Part shown: positions 17,470 through 25,528 of the stretch, one piece after another
How positions within the stretch are numbered: the first letter of the stretch is position 1
How the letters are laid out: every line of letters begins with the position of its first letter
From: Sphingopyxis sp. KK2
GTDB lineage: Bacteria; Pseudomonadota; Alphaproteobacteria; Sphingomonadales; Sphingomonadaceae
Length of the DNA stretch: 42,705 nucleotides
Reading direction: 5' to 3'
NCBI RefSeq assembly: GCF_001990265.1
Contig: NZ_LYVN01000022.1
Span: 1 to 42,705 of the forward strand
Translations under genes and position numbers: made by a program
The notes under the pieces: generated by a model
What the model saw: the letters and a program-made list of their open reading frames with translations, nothing else
What the model was told of the DNA's origin: nothing
Database searches by the model: none

Positions 17470-18096
17470 TCAGGCCATCGCCACGGTCGGCAAGGGATTG
17501 CCGTGATAGTCGTAGCGCGGCGGCGGCGGGCCGATCAGCGGCGCCAGCGCGCGATGCGCTTCGTCGATCGTGATGATCTCGTCGGGCGCCAACAGGCTCA
17601 GCTTGCCGGCCGATTCCTTGGCGACATTCTCGCCGATCAGGCGGCAGTCATCGCTGTAGCGCCACGTCATGATGACCGCATGCTGATGCACATACATCGC
17701 CGAAAGGTCATCGACATCGAAGCCCCGCGCCCGCGCGGTATCGCCCGTGATATAGTCATTCGACATATATTCGGACGCGAAACCCCAGTCGGCGACCGCG
17801 ATATGCTCGTCCTCCAAGATCATGACGTTCGCACCATATTTGATCAGGTGGCCGTAAAACACCTCGACCACTGCCGCCTTGCCATCGAGCACCGCGCGGG
17901 TGCCGTCGGGGCGGTATTGGACGTAGACGGGATGCTCGACGGTCATTTCGGGGCTGAAAATCTCGTCGATGCGATTGCTGACTTCCAGCATCGCGTGGCG
18001 GCGATAATTTTGCAGGATGGCGCGGTGGCGCGGGTTCTCGATCGTCTCGAGCAGCCGCTCCGCCCCGGCCATCATCGTGGTGACGTCGCGCTTCAT
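17470..18096 (-). CDS. SnoaL-like (NTF2-fold) protein, copy 2 (208 aa)
   Basis: Same length as the protein at 1290-1916 and similar throughout (MMAGAERLLE, NPRHRAILQNYRRHAMLEVS, ARGFDVDDLSAMY, PPPPRYD). Proteins of this SnoaL/NTF2 type catalyse isomerisation, dehydration or hydroxylation without a cofactor, or serve as small binding proteins. ATG at 18096 with a GGGAGAGG ribosome site. It is the first gene of the SnoaL2-TBDR2 operon, with the TTGAA-N6-TTCAA site at 18173 in front. The two copies differ mostly in residues likely to line the pocket region (for example around 45-75), which would fit different but related substrates; that is inference. Confidence 0.75.
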   Translation of the reverse strand: MKRDVTTMMAGAERLLETIENPRHRAILQNYRRHAMLEVSNRIDEIFSPEMTVEHPVYVQYRPDGTRAVLDGKAAVVEVFYGHLIKYGANVMILEDEHIAVADWGFASEYMSNDYITGDTARARGFDVDDLSAMYVHQHAVIMTWRYSDDCRLIGENVAKESAGKLSLLAPDEIITIDEAHRALAPLIGPPPPRYDYHGNPLPTVAMA

Positions 18097-18136
18097 GAAA
18101 ACCCTCTCCCGATGACATGCCTTTCGGCTTGCGGGC

Positions 18137-18201
18137 TATGTGCACGCCGCGCCGCAGCGATGTCAATAGAAATTGAATTCAAATTCAAACTTCGGTAGAT
18201 G
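18137..18201. promoter_or_regulatory. Divergent promoter region with TTGAA-N6-TTCAA operator
   Basis: TTGAA-TTCAAA-TTCAA lies at 18173-18188 between SnoaL2 (minus) and the DUF1330 gene (plus). For the minus direction TTGACA (18166-18161), 18 bases, then CACATA (18142-18137) is a possible promoter just downstream of the operator. For the plus direction TTGAAT (18173-18178), 17 bases, then TAGATG (18196-18201) would put the operator over the -35. This is the fourth copy of the block A palindrome. Confidence 0.6.
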
Positions 18202-18246
18202 CTTTTCGAAAGCGGCCTAAAATGGCCGGAAACGGGAGAAGAGATC

Positions 18247-18543
18247 ATGCCTGCCTATGTTGTCGCCATCCGCGAACGCATCCGTCATCAGGAAGACTAT
18301 GCGCGCTACAAGGAACTCGCGCCGGAATCCTTCCGCGGCTTTTCGCCCAAGCGCCTGTCCAGCCAGGAACGATTCGAAGTGCTCGAGGGCGCGGACGCCA
18401 CCAAGGTCACGATCCTCGAATTTCCGACCTTCGACGAAGCGCGCCAATGGTATTTCAGCCCCGCCTATCAGAAAGTGCTGGACCATCGCCTGCGCGGCGC
18501 AGACTTCCGCTTCATCCTCGTCGATGGATCGGAAAACGAATGA
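18247..18543 (+). CDS. DUF1330 family protein (98 aa)
   Basis: A small cytoplasmic protein with the ferredoxin-like dimeric alpha/beta-barrel pattern of DUF1330: it begins PAYVVAIRERI, has an ILEFPTFDEARQWYFSPAYQ block at about 55-75, and ends RFILVDG. The family has about 95 aa. Its biochemical role is not established. ATG at 18247 is chosen over the in-frame ATG at 18199 because GGGAGAAGAG sits just upstream and the family N-terminus begins there. It is divergent from SnoaL2 and shares the operator region, so it probably belongs to the same regulon. Confidence 0.85.
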   Translation: MPAYVVAIRERIRHQEDYARYKELAPESFRGFSPKRLSSQERFEVLEGADATKVTILEFPTFDEARQWYFSPAYQKVLDHRLRGADFRFILVDGSENE

Positions 18544-18748
18544 GGGGGGTGCTGGCGAACCGGCAAAGCAAACCTCAAGGTCGCAACAGATCGCGAGTTC
18601 GTGAGGGAAAATGAAGGTGGTCGAGACACGGACACTCTCGGCAATTCATCCTCATGGCGTCGCTTGGACAGGTTGAGGACCGTGCTTCCCGCAGTGGCCG
18701 GTACCCGTCGGTCCGCTTTGAAGCCGGGATCGATATATGCGGTCGTTA

Positions 18749-19987
18749 CTATCGCGAAAGCGCAGTCACCACGCAGACAGCTTCTTCGACACCCCAGAGC
18801 CCGCCGCCATTCTCCGCCACGGCAATGCGTGGCCTTGCCACCTGGCGTGCGCCGGCTTCGCCGCGCAATTGGTTTACAAGCTCGAATATCTGGGCGAGGC
18901 CGGTGGCGCCGATGGGATGACCTTTGCTCTCAAGGCCTCCGGACGGGTTCACCGGTATCCTACCGCCAAGCGACGTGTCGCCGCGGACCGCTGCCTCGCC
19001 GCCCAGTCCGCGCTCCGCCAGGCCAAGATTTTCGACCTGGATGACTTCGCCCACCGCCGTCGCGTCATGCACCTCTGCGACACCGATATCCTCCGGCCCG
19101 ATCGACGCCGCTTCATAAGCTTTTAGCGCAGTTATCCGCCCGATGTGACGATCGAGGTCATCTGCTTCGCGGTCGACCGAGGTACCGAGGACACAGGCCC
19201 GCAGCCGTACCCCTCGAGTGCTGCTGCCCAGACGCCGCAGCCCAGCCTCGGTGCAAAGGATCGCAGCCGCAGCGCCGTCGGTGACCGGCGCGCACATCGG
19301 CAGTGTGAGCGGCCAGACGATCCTGCGATCGTCGAGGACCTCCTGCACCGAATAAGGGCGCCGAAACTGAGCGCGCTGGTTGTGAACGGAATGATTGTGA
19401 TTCTTCGCCGCAACCGCCGCCAGTTGCTCGATCGTCGACCCATATAGCCGCATGTGCTGACGCGCGAAGGCGGCATATATATCCATGAAGACGCTCCTGC
19501 GGGGAGCCGGGGACGGTAACGCATCGTCGTCCATGCCGCCGAGCGCCAGAAGGCGCCGCCGGCTCTCGACAGTCACCGCGACGTCCCATCCCGCATCGAA
19601 AACCGACAGCGAACGCACCCGATCGATGTCCGACAGTTTTTCGGCCCCGACCGCGAGAACGATATCCGCAGCGCCCGCCTTCAGATAGTTGGCAGCCTCG
19701 AAGAGCGCGGTCGACGCGCTGGCGCAGGCATTCTCCACATTGACGACTGGTATCCCGCCGAACCCGAGAGGCCGAAGAGCCGCCTGGCCGCGGATCATGT
19801 GCTGGCCTTCGAGAACTCCCTGGCTCGTATTGGCGAACCATGCGGCCTCGACTTGATCGGCCGAGCAGCCGGCATCGCTCAATGCCGACTGCACCGCCTC
19901 TCGCGTCAGATCCTTCAGCGTCCGGTCTGTGTCGAGACCGAACGCCGTCATGCTGACGCCGGCGATATAAATCGCCTTGTCGGACAT
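18749..19987 (-). CDS. Thiolase family protein, SCP-x/lipid-transfer type (412 aa)
   Basis: A thiolase of the sterol-carrier-protein-x class, which cleaves 3-oxoacyl-CoA or joins acyl units. The nucleophile Cys88 lies in VENACASAS, His307 in EVHDAT, and His357 in GHPIGATG. At the place of the second Cys found in biosynthetic thiolases there is ENGGG (392-396), as is usual in the SCP-x group. The length fits. ATG at 19987, one base after the stop of the SnoaL-like gene. It is the last gene of the TBDR3-FAH-SnoaL-thiolase operon. It may release acetyl- or propionyl-CoA at the end of the block B pathway, fed by the two CoA ligases. Confidence 0.9.
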   Translation of the reverse strand: MSDKAIYIAGVSMTAFGLDTDRTLKDLTREAVQSALSDAGCSADQVEAAWFANTSQGVLEGQHMIRGQAALRPLGFGGIPVVNVENACASASTALFEAANYLKAGAADIVLAVGAEKLSDIDRVRSLSVFDAGWDVAVTVESRRRLLALGGMDDDALPSPAPRRSVFMDIYAAFARQHMRLYGSTIEQLAAVAAKNHNHSVHNQRAQFRRPYSVQEVLDDRRIVWPLTLPMCAPVTDGAAAAILCTEAGLRRLGSSTRGVRLRACVLGTSVDREADDLDRHIGRITALKAYEAASIGPEDIGVAEVHDATAVGEVIQVENLGLAERGLGGEAAVRGDTSLGGRIPVNPSGGLESKGHPIGATGLAQIFELVNQLRGEAGARQVARPRIAVAENGGGLWGVEEAVCVVTALSR

Positions 19988-19988
19988 A

Positions 19989-20630
19989 TTAGAGAACCTG
20001 ATCGAGCGCGAAATATCCGGCCCAAAGATCGGGGACCGACGTGCGTTCGTGCACCAACTTCGGCAGGTCGAAGCCCGCGAAGACCGGATCGTTCGGCGCG
20101 CGCGCGCCGCGCAGGGTCCGGTTGTTGTCGCTGCCGGGTTCTTCGGGCAGGCCCATCAGGCCGCGCATGTCCTTGGTGCGGAGCAGGCGGTCCATATCGT
20201 TGACGATTGTGCGCGTGTGGATGCGCCACTCGCCATTGCGCTTCTCGAAAATGTCGAGATACCGTCCGTTGTGCCAGAAATCGAGGAAGTCGCCATCGGG
20301 CTTCTTCAGTCGATGGATCACCGACCACTGGCTCTCTACGAAAGCGCGGTCGCCGTCGAGATCAATGACCGTATTGGTGATCGCGTGGATGCTGGAATCG
20401 ATCTGCGCGAGAACAGGAATCACATAATCGCCGAGGCCCTGCCCGCTACCGCCGTAGAAGCCGTGATCGTCGAAGCCGTCCTCCCAGTAACAGTCCTTGA
20501 ACGCCTGCTTGTCGCAGCGATCGGCACCGCGGCAATAGCGATGGATGACATCGCGTATGGCCTCCTTGTCGCGAAGAATGGTGAGTTCGCGCTCGAGCGC
20601 ATCGAGGCGTGCGGTCACGGCATCAGTCAC
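19989..20630 (-). CDS. SnoaL-like domain protein, SnoaL_4 type (213 aa)
   Basis: NTF2-fold protein. It contains the typical N-terminal segment IRDVIHRYCRGADRCD and a following WEDGFDDHGFYGG, matching the SnoaL_4 group, which includes dehydratases and hydroxylase small subunits of aromatic and steroid pathways. It is not closely similar to SnoaL1/SnoaL2. The start is a GTG at 20630, which overlaps the FAH stop as GTGA and has GGAGAG upstream; the frame stays open to 20744 without homology. Translationally coupled to the FAH-family gene and followed after one base by the thiolase. The reaction is unknown; dehydration or hydration of a ring intermediate is a reasonable guess only. Confidence 0.85.
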   Translation of the reverse strand: MTDAVTARLDALERELTILRDKEAIRDVIHRYCRGADRCDKQAFKDCYWEDGFDDHGFYGGSGQGLGDYVIPVLAQIDSSIHAITNTVIDLDGDRAFVESQWSVIHRLKKPDGDFLDFWHNGRYLDIFEKRNGEWRIHTRTIVNDMDRLLRTKDMRGLMGLPEEPGSDNNRTLRGARAPNDPVFAGFDLPKLVHERTSVPDLWAGYFALDQVL

Positions 20631-21595
20631 TTTTTCTCTCCTTTGCTCGACGCGAAGACGCGATTGCGCAGCACGCCGATACCCTTGATTTCCAGTTCGA
20701 CGATATCGCCGTCCTCGAGGAGTTTTCCGGCCTCGAGCCCGCATCCGCCCCCTACCGTCCCAGAACCGAGCACTTCGCCAGCATGCAGCGTTTCGGAGGC
20801 GCTGATAAACGCGATCAGGTCCTCGAATTTATAGGTCATGCTGCCGCTATTGCCCTCTGACCGGACGTCGCCATTCACCCGAACGATCATGGCAGCATCG
20901 TCGGGGTAAAACTCGTCGGCGGTGACGATCCAGGGTCCGAGGATATTCGCAGAGTCGAAGTCCTTGGATTTCGACGGACCAAGGCCGGACTGCATTTCGA
21001 ACGCCTGCGTGTCGCGGGCGCTGAGGTCGTTGAAAATGGTGAAACCGAAAATATGCGAACGAGCATCGGCACGCGCGATGTCGCGGCCGCCCTTGCCGAT
21101 GATGCAGCCCATCTCGAGTTCATAATCCATGACGCTCGAATAGGGTGGCCAGTAAATGTCGGTTTCGGGACCGACGACGGCGAAGCGGTTGGCCTTGTAA
21201 TAGATCGGCCGCTTCTTGAATATCTCGTGCATCTGGCGCGACCGCTCGGGCAGCTCGGTCAGGCCGGCGCGCTGCATCGCGGCCTTCGCCGACCCGACAA
21301 GATGCTCTTCGAAGCACATGCAGTCGCGCATCTGAACCGGGCGCGGCAGCGGCGCCAGGAGCCGTAGCGAGGCGAGCGGGATCGTCTCGACCCCGCTCGC
21401 GCCGCAATGCGCTACAATTTCGGAGAGCAGCGCCTCGCCCCCTTCGATGACATCCTGCATCGACCGCACGCCGCTCGGGTCACGCCCGGCGGAGACAAAG
21501 GCTGCCGCCACGTCGATCAGCGCGTCACACGCCGACGTGACCAGCCCCACACGGGCTGCCGGGTTGGCTTCGGTGCAGAATGTCGCGAGCTTCAA
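20627..21595 (-). CDS. Fumarylacetoacetate hydrolase (FAH) family protein (322 aa)
   Basis: FAH-fold enzyme. The C-terminal catalytic domain carries the expected metal ligands in DYELEMGCIIG (Glu159, Glu161) and FND (Asp190), preceded by RDCMCFEEHL. Members hydrolyse C-C bonds of acylpyruvates, decarboxylate, hydrate 2-oxopent-4-enoates or isomerise ring-cleavage products. The start is a TTG at 21595, with GGAAATAAG immediately upstream and only one base separating it from the TBDR3 stop. The stop overlaps the SnoaL-like start. Its place between a receptor and a SnoaL/thiolase pair suggests a ring- or side-chain-cleavage step. No ring-cleaving dioxygenase is in the window. Confidence 0.9.
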   Translation of the reverse strand: MKLATFCTEANPAARVGLVTSACDALIDVAAAFVSAGRDPSGVRSMQDVIEGGEALLSEIVAHCGASGVETIPLASLRLLAPLPRPVQMRDCMCFEEHLVGSAKAAMQRAGLTELPERSRQMHEIFKKRPIYYKANRFAVVGPETDIYWPPYSSVMDYELEMGCIIGKGGRDIARADARSHIFGFTIFNDLSARDTQAFEMQSGLGPSKSKDFDSANILGPWIVTADEFYPDDAAMIVRVNGDVRSEGNSGSMTYKFEDLIAFISASETLHAGEVLGSGTVGGGCGLEAGKLLEDGDIVELEIKGIGVLRNRVFASSKGEKK

Positions 21596-21596
21596 C

Positions 21597-23837
21597 TTAT
21601 TTCCCTCCGAAATCGACCGCGACGCGCAGCCCGAAGGTGCGAGGTTCGGCCCAGATGCCGCGCTGCGCGTTGCCGGTGCTGTTGAGGACCTGGCGGCGAT
21701 AACGCTCGTCGGTCAGATTGCGTCCCCAAAGACCAAAGGTCCATGGCCCGTTCTTGAGGTTGATCGACGCATCCCAGAGGCCGAGGCCATCTTCGCTCGA
21801 TTCGCGGTCGACAATATTGTTGTCCGCCTCGAAGAAGATCTTGCTCCGATAGGAATAACCGATGCGCGAAGTCAGTTCGCCGATCCCCGTGTCGGTCGCG
21901 AAATTGAGCCCGAGCGAGAGTGTGTGCTTCGGAGCACGCTGCATGCGGTTGCCGCTGAAATCGAGCAGCGTGTTGAAGACATAGGTTTTGAACTTCGCGT
22001 CGAGATAGCCGTAGCTGAAATCGAGCGACCAGCTGTCGTCAAAGACGGCACGCCCCTCGGCCTCGAACCCGCGGATGCGGCTGTCGCCGGCGTTGCCGAT
22101 CAGGACGCGCGTAACGCCGCCCCCGACATCGACGAGCCGAAGCTGCTGGAGGTTCGTATAGTCCATGCTGAACGCCGCGATATTGAGGCGCAGACGCCGG
22201 TCGAACAGCGTCGAGCGAAGACCGAGTTCGTAGGAGTCCACCTCTTCCGGCTCGGCGACCTGTTGCGCCACCGCCGCGGAGGTCGCGATGAACTGGAATG
22301 CTCCTGACTTGTAGCCCGAGGTGTAGGAGGCGTAGGCCATCACGTCGTCGGCGAGATCATAGCTCAGCGAGACCGACGGATCGAAGCTGTTCCATTTGCG
22401 CGCCGCGGCCTGACGATAGTTGGAAATCCCGACCGGCACCGTGGTACGCGTGTCGAAGAGCACGTCTTTTTCGTCCCAACTGTAGCGCGCACCGACGGTC
22501 AACGAGAGCCGATCGGTGGGGTTCCACACCGCCTGGCCGAAAAGCGCGTAAGATTTCGATTTCAAGCCGACGCCGAAATCCCATACGAGCGGCGTAGGGC
22601 CAGCCAGCACGGTCAGCAGCGACGCAGGGCCGAAAGTGATGGTCTCGGTGCGGTCGACATTCTCGTTCGAGTAAAAGGCGCCGGCGAGCAGCTTGAAGCT
22701 GTCGCTGTCATAGCTGAGGCGCAGTTCCTGCGAGAATTGCTTGCCGCTCTCGTCGGCAAGATAGACCTGGAACGGCAGAGTTGTGCCGTCGAGATCATCA
22801 CGCTCATCGAGGTTGAGCCTGCGATAAGCAGTAATCGAGGTCAGCTCGACGTCGCCGAAGGGGACGTTGAGCTGGGCCGATCCGCCATAGGTTTCCTTGA
22901 TGATCGCTTGGTCGGCCGCGTCGGTGGCCGGGCGATATGGGTTCGCGGGCTCGGCCGGCGTCACAAAGCCCGGCGCCAGCGCACCGGGATTGTTCGCGGC
23001 ACCCCCGAGCTGGTTCGGGACCAGGATCAGCGGCGGGCCGTCGAGATGCGAATAATCGGCTGCGAGACGCAGCGTCGCATCACCGAGCTCGAACAGCAGC
23101 TTGCCGCTTGTGGACCAGGCATCTTCGCTTCCACCGCGCACATCCGCGACGCTGTCGTTCTGATAGCCTTTGCGATACCGCCGCGTCGCCGAGATCGAGC
23201 CCCGGACGCCGTCGCCAGCGATAGGACCGCTCGCCGATGCACCGAGCGAATAGAGCCAGTCGCCATCGATGTCGCTCATCCCGAGTTCGCCATTGGCACG
23301 GCCGCTGAAGGACGTGGCGGGATCGCGCGTGACGACGGAAATCGCGCCGCCGATCGTATTGCGACCATAGAGCGACCCCTGCGGACCACGTAGGACTTCG
23401 ACCCGCTCTACATCGAGAAGGTCCATGTCGAGCGCTCCGAAGCGGCCAAGATATACACCGTCGACGAACACCCCGACCGACGGATCACTGCCGGCGTCAT
23501 AGCTCCTCGTGCCGACCCCGCGGATGTAGATCTGGGGCTTCGAGCGGTCGGCTGCCTCGAAGAAGACGTTGCCGCTGAGCCGTGCGATGTCGTTGAGTTC
23601 GGTATAGCCCGCGCTCTCGAGCGCCTCCCCGGAGACGGCCGAAATCGACATCGGCACATCCTGAAGCGATTCCGCCTGCTTGCGGGCGGTAACGACAATA
23701 TCTTCGACGCCGCTGCTCGTCTCGGAAGCCGGCGCGTCCTGCGCAGCCGCTGACGGCGCTGTGACGAGTGCGATGGTTGCGCTCGCGGCGAGCCAAGCGG
23801 ACGCGCGACGTGCATTTGCGAGACTGGACCTCGACAT
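21597..23837 (-). CDS. TonB-dependent receptor (TBDR3, 746 aa)
   Basis: Outer-membrane receptor of a different subgroup from TBDR1/2. The signal peptide ends about AAA|Q (32/33), DIVVTARKQ is near 46-54, plug motif VEVLRGPQGSLYGRNTIGGA follows, and the C-terminus is VDFGGK. The inner part SVGVFVDGVYLGR is typical of receptors linked to catabolic operons. ATG at 23837 with GGGGAGG. It is the first gene of a four-gene minus-strand operon with the FAH, SnoaL and thiolase genes. It shares an 88-base divergent control region with a hydrolase gene, and this region carries the GGTAC-type operator. It probably imports the block B substrate. Confidence 0.93.
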   Translation of the reverse strand: MSRSSLANARRASAWLAASATIALVTAPSAAAQDAPASETSSGVEDIVVTARKQAESLQDVPMSISAVSGEALESAGYTELNDIARLSGNVFFEAADRSKPQIYIRGVGTRSYDAGSDPSVGVFVDGVYLGRFGALDMDLLDVERVEVLRGPQGSLYGRNTIGGAISVVTRDPATSFSGRANGELGMSDIDGDWLYSLGASASGPIAGDGVRGSISATRRYRKGYQNDSVADVRGGSEDAWSTSGKLLFELGDATLRLAADYSHLDGPPLILVPNQLGGAANNPGALAPGFVTPAEPANPYRPATDAADQAIIKETYGGSAQLNVPFGDVELTSITAYRRLNLDERDDLDGTTLPFQVYLADESGKQFSQELRLSYDSDSFKLLAGAFYSNENVDRTETITFGPASLLTVLAGPTPLVWDFGVGLKSKSYALFGQAVWNPTDRLSLTVGARYSWDEKDVLFDTRTTVPVGISNYRQAAARKWNSFDPSVSLSYDLADDVMAYASYTSGYKSGAFQFIATSAAVAQQVAEPEEVDSYELGLRSTLFDRRLRLNIAAFSMDYTNLQQLRLVDVGGGVTRVLIGNAGDSRIRGFEAEGRAVFDDSWSLDFSYGYLDAKFKTYVFNTLLDFSGNRMQRAPKHTLSLGLNFATDTGIGELTSRIGYSYRSKIFFEADNNIVDRESSEDGLGLWDASINLKNGPWTFGLWGRNLTDERYRRQVLNSTGNAQRGIWAEPRTFGLRVAVDFGGK

Positions 23838-23880
23838 CTGTTCCTCCCCAATATCCCGCTTATTGAACGAATCGTTTCTG

Positions 23881-23912
23881 TGCGGTACTGAAATGGGTAC
23901 ATTAGTACCGCA
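23881..23912 (-). promoter_or_regulatory. GGTAC-type composite operator, TBDR3/hydrolase control region
   Basis: Read on the minus strand: GGTAC-TAAT-GTACC, seven bases, GTACC (23909-23884). The outermost copies extend to perfect 9-bp inverted arms, TGCGGTACT at 23881-23889 and AGTACCGCA at 23904-23912. The same composite with identical spacing lies in front of the AMP-ligase at 25476-25501. For the plus-strand hydrolase, TTGAAC (23863-23868), 17 bases, then TACTGA (23886-23891) is a possible promoter overlapped by the operator; for TBDR3 the -10 would fall near 23892-23887. Binding by the TetR protein at 24792-25394 is inferred. Confidence 0.7.
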
Positions 23913-23925
23913 GGGAGGTCAAGAG

Positions 23926-24786
23926 ATGCCGAGTGAAGAAATGCGCGCCTTCAATGAGGAGGCGAGAACAACGCGAAAACAGATGCTTAATTCGGACTAT
24001 GATCCGGTTGCCATGCGCAGCCTGCTCGCCGCAGCCGACACGATGGACCCCGGCCCGAGCATCAAGCATATCGGTGACGCGTTGCTCGAACTCCGCGGAT
24101 CTGACGGCGATGCGCTCCTCGTCTATGTGCCGGGCGGCGGCTTCTGCTTCCCGGGCGGCGACTCACACCGCACCCTTCTCGACCGACTTTGCAGCAAGCT
24201 CGGCACGCGCGGCGCCCTAGTGCAATATAGGCTCGCGCCCGAGCACCCCTTCCCGGCCGCGCACGATGATGTCGAGCGCGTCCTTAGAGCCCTTCTCGCC
24301 GAACAGACGGGCCCGCTATTTCTGATGTGCGATTCCGCTGGCGGCGTTCTGGTCTTGTCTGCGTGTCTCAAGCTGGCCGCCGAAGGACACCGGCTTCCCG
24401 ATCGGATCGTCGGCCTGTCGGTCCTGACCGACATGGCGATGACGGGCCGTTCGAATGTTTCCAACGCCGACGCCGACCCCCTGTTCGGCCCGCAGGCCGT
24501 CATTCACAAAATCCGGCACTATCTGCAAGGCGCCAATCCCACTTCGGAGGGCGTCTCGCCCTATTGGAGCGCGAACGCAAAACTGCCGCCCTGTCTCTTC
24601 CTCGTCGGAAGCACCGAAACCATGCGCGACGACACGCTTCGCTTCGCCGAGCGAACCCGGCAGGCAGGAACGGATGTTACCGTTTCGGTCTATGGGGAGG
24701 CGCCGCACGTCTTCCCGCTCCTCGCGATGCTTCCCGAGGCGGGCCAAGCGGTCGACGAAATTGCGGCCTTTCTTCAGACCGGCTGA
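23926..24786 (+). CDS. Alpha/beta hydrolase, hormone-sensitive-lipase type (286 aa)
   Basis: Esterase-like protein with the strong family signature YRLAPEHPFPAAHDD at 101-115. The nucleophile elbow is CDSAGG (Ser137), where GDSAG is usual. The oxyanion motif is PGGG (69-72) instead of HGGG. The acid position holds Glu231 (STETMRDD) where Asp is common, and His261 completes a possible triad. All three signature sites differ slightly, so activity should not be taken for granted. ATG at 23926 with GGGAGG eight bases before it; the frame is open upstream only across the antisense of TBDR3. Divergent from TBDR3 and convergent with tetR3, sharing the GGTAC-type operator. It may hydrolyse an ester or lactone of the block B substrate. 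Confidence 0.85.
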   Translation: MPSEEMRAFNEEARTTRKQMLNSDYDPVAMRSLLAAADTMDPGPSIKHIGDALLELRGSDGDALLVYVPGGGFCFPGGDSHRTLLDRLCSKLGTRGALVQYRLAPEHPFPAAHDDVERVLRALLAEQTGPLFLMCDSAGGVLVLSACLKLAAEGHRLPDRIVGLSVLTDMAMTGRSNVSNADADPLFGPQAVIHKIRHYLQGANPTSEGVSPYWSANAKLPPCLFLVGSTETMRDDTLRFAERTRQAGTDVTVSVYGEAPHVFPLLAMLPEAGQAVDEIAAFLQTG

Positions 24787-24791
24787 GATCG

Positions 24792-25394
24792 TCAATCGCC
24801 GGCGTGGCGGAACAGGCCGTTTGTCAGGATGCGGAACAGCTCGTCGAACGCTTCACTGAACTTGACGCCCGCGCGATCGAGCACCGCCGGCTCGTTGATG
24901 CGGTTGACCGACGCGAGGAAGATCTCGGCGACGAGCGCTGAATGGACCGGTTTGAAGCGGCCCCGACGAATCCCATCCTCGACGATCTCCATCAGCACCT
25001 TGGTCCGCTGCGCCTGGTGGGCTTCAAGGAGCGCGAGCGCCGGACGATAGCTCTGCAAGTCGGCGAGGAACTGCCGGCTCGCGGGACGCGATTCGGTTAC
25101 GCCCGGCTCAAGATAGGCCATGATCCGCTTTTCAGGATCATCGTGTTGCAGCGCGCCTTGCCATCCGAGGTGACGGATGCGCTCGAGCCAGCTCTCGATA
25201 ACGAGGATGAACAGCTCCTGCTTGCTCGGCGCGAGTTCATAAAGCGTGCGCTTCGAGCATTTGAGACGCGAAGCGAGTTCGTCGACGGTGATCGTTCGAA
25301 AACCGTTGGCGAAGAACAGCGCCTCGAGTTCTTCCAGGAGGGATTTCTGCCGCTCCGAACCGGTTGCTATCTCGCTGACGGATTTCGTAGCCAT
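24792..25394 (-). CDS. TetR/AcrR family regulator (TetR3, 200 aa)
   Basis: TetR-type repressor, unrelated in detail to TetR1/TetR2. The HTH covers about residues 18-60 (LEALFFANGFRTITVDELASRLKCSKRTLYELAPSK is seen there), with a divergent YELAPSK where YxYFxSK is usual. A helical ligand domain with an AefR/TetR_C-like pattern follows. ATG at 25394 with AAGGGT upstream; further upstream in-frame sequence is in the control region. It is convergent with the hydrolase and divergent from the AMP-ligase operon across 134 bases. The operator there and the matching one before TBDR3 make it the likely regulator of both operons. Confidence 0.9.
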   Translation of the reverse strand: MATKSVSEIATGSERQKSLLEELEALFFANGFRTITVDELASRLKCSKRTLYELAPSKQELFILVIESWLERIRHLGWQGALQHDDPEKRIMAYLEPGVTESRPASRQFLADLQSYRPALALLEAHQAQRTKVLMEIVEDGIRRGRFKPVHSALVAEIFLASVNRINEPAVLDRAGVKFSEAFDELFRILTNGLFRHAGD

Positions 25395-25469
25395 GCCAAC
25401 CCTTACAAAAATTTGTCTCAAAGGCAGATAACGGCTGCGACCTGCGCTGCCAACTGCCCCCTTCCGATC

Positions 25470-25501
25470 TTTACAGGTACGATTGTACCTCATATAGTAC
25501 C
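25470..25501 (+). promoter_or_regulatory. AMP-ligase promoter with GGTAC-type operator in the spacer
   Basis: TTTACA (25470-25475), a 17-base spacer and TATAGT (25493-25498) form a good sigma-70 promoter. The spacer begins with GGTAC-GATT-GTACC (25476-25489), and a further GTACC (25497-25501) overlaps the -10 after seven bases. A bound repressor would cover both promoter boxes. The composite GGTAC-N4-GTACC-N7-GTACC is the same as on the minus strand at 23909-23884. Confidence 0.8.
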
Positions 25502-25528
25502 ATAAAATAATGTATCGGGGTGAGGAAC

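Noticed and set aside
18544..18748. Short frame starting at 18611 (21 codons, beginning MKVVETRTLS) in the gap between the DUF1330 and thiolase genes, with a protein-like continuation in another frame
   Set aside because: Too short to support, no recognisable family, and the gap also serves as the space between convergent genes. It may be a remnant, but nothing confirms it.
18601..19044. Plus-strand 147-codon frame
   Set aside because: Most of it is antisense to the thiolase C-terminus, whose catalytic motifs are intact.
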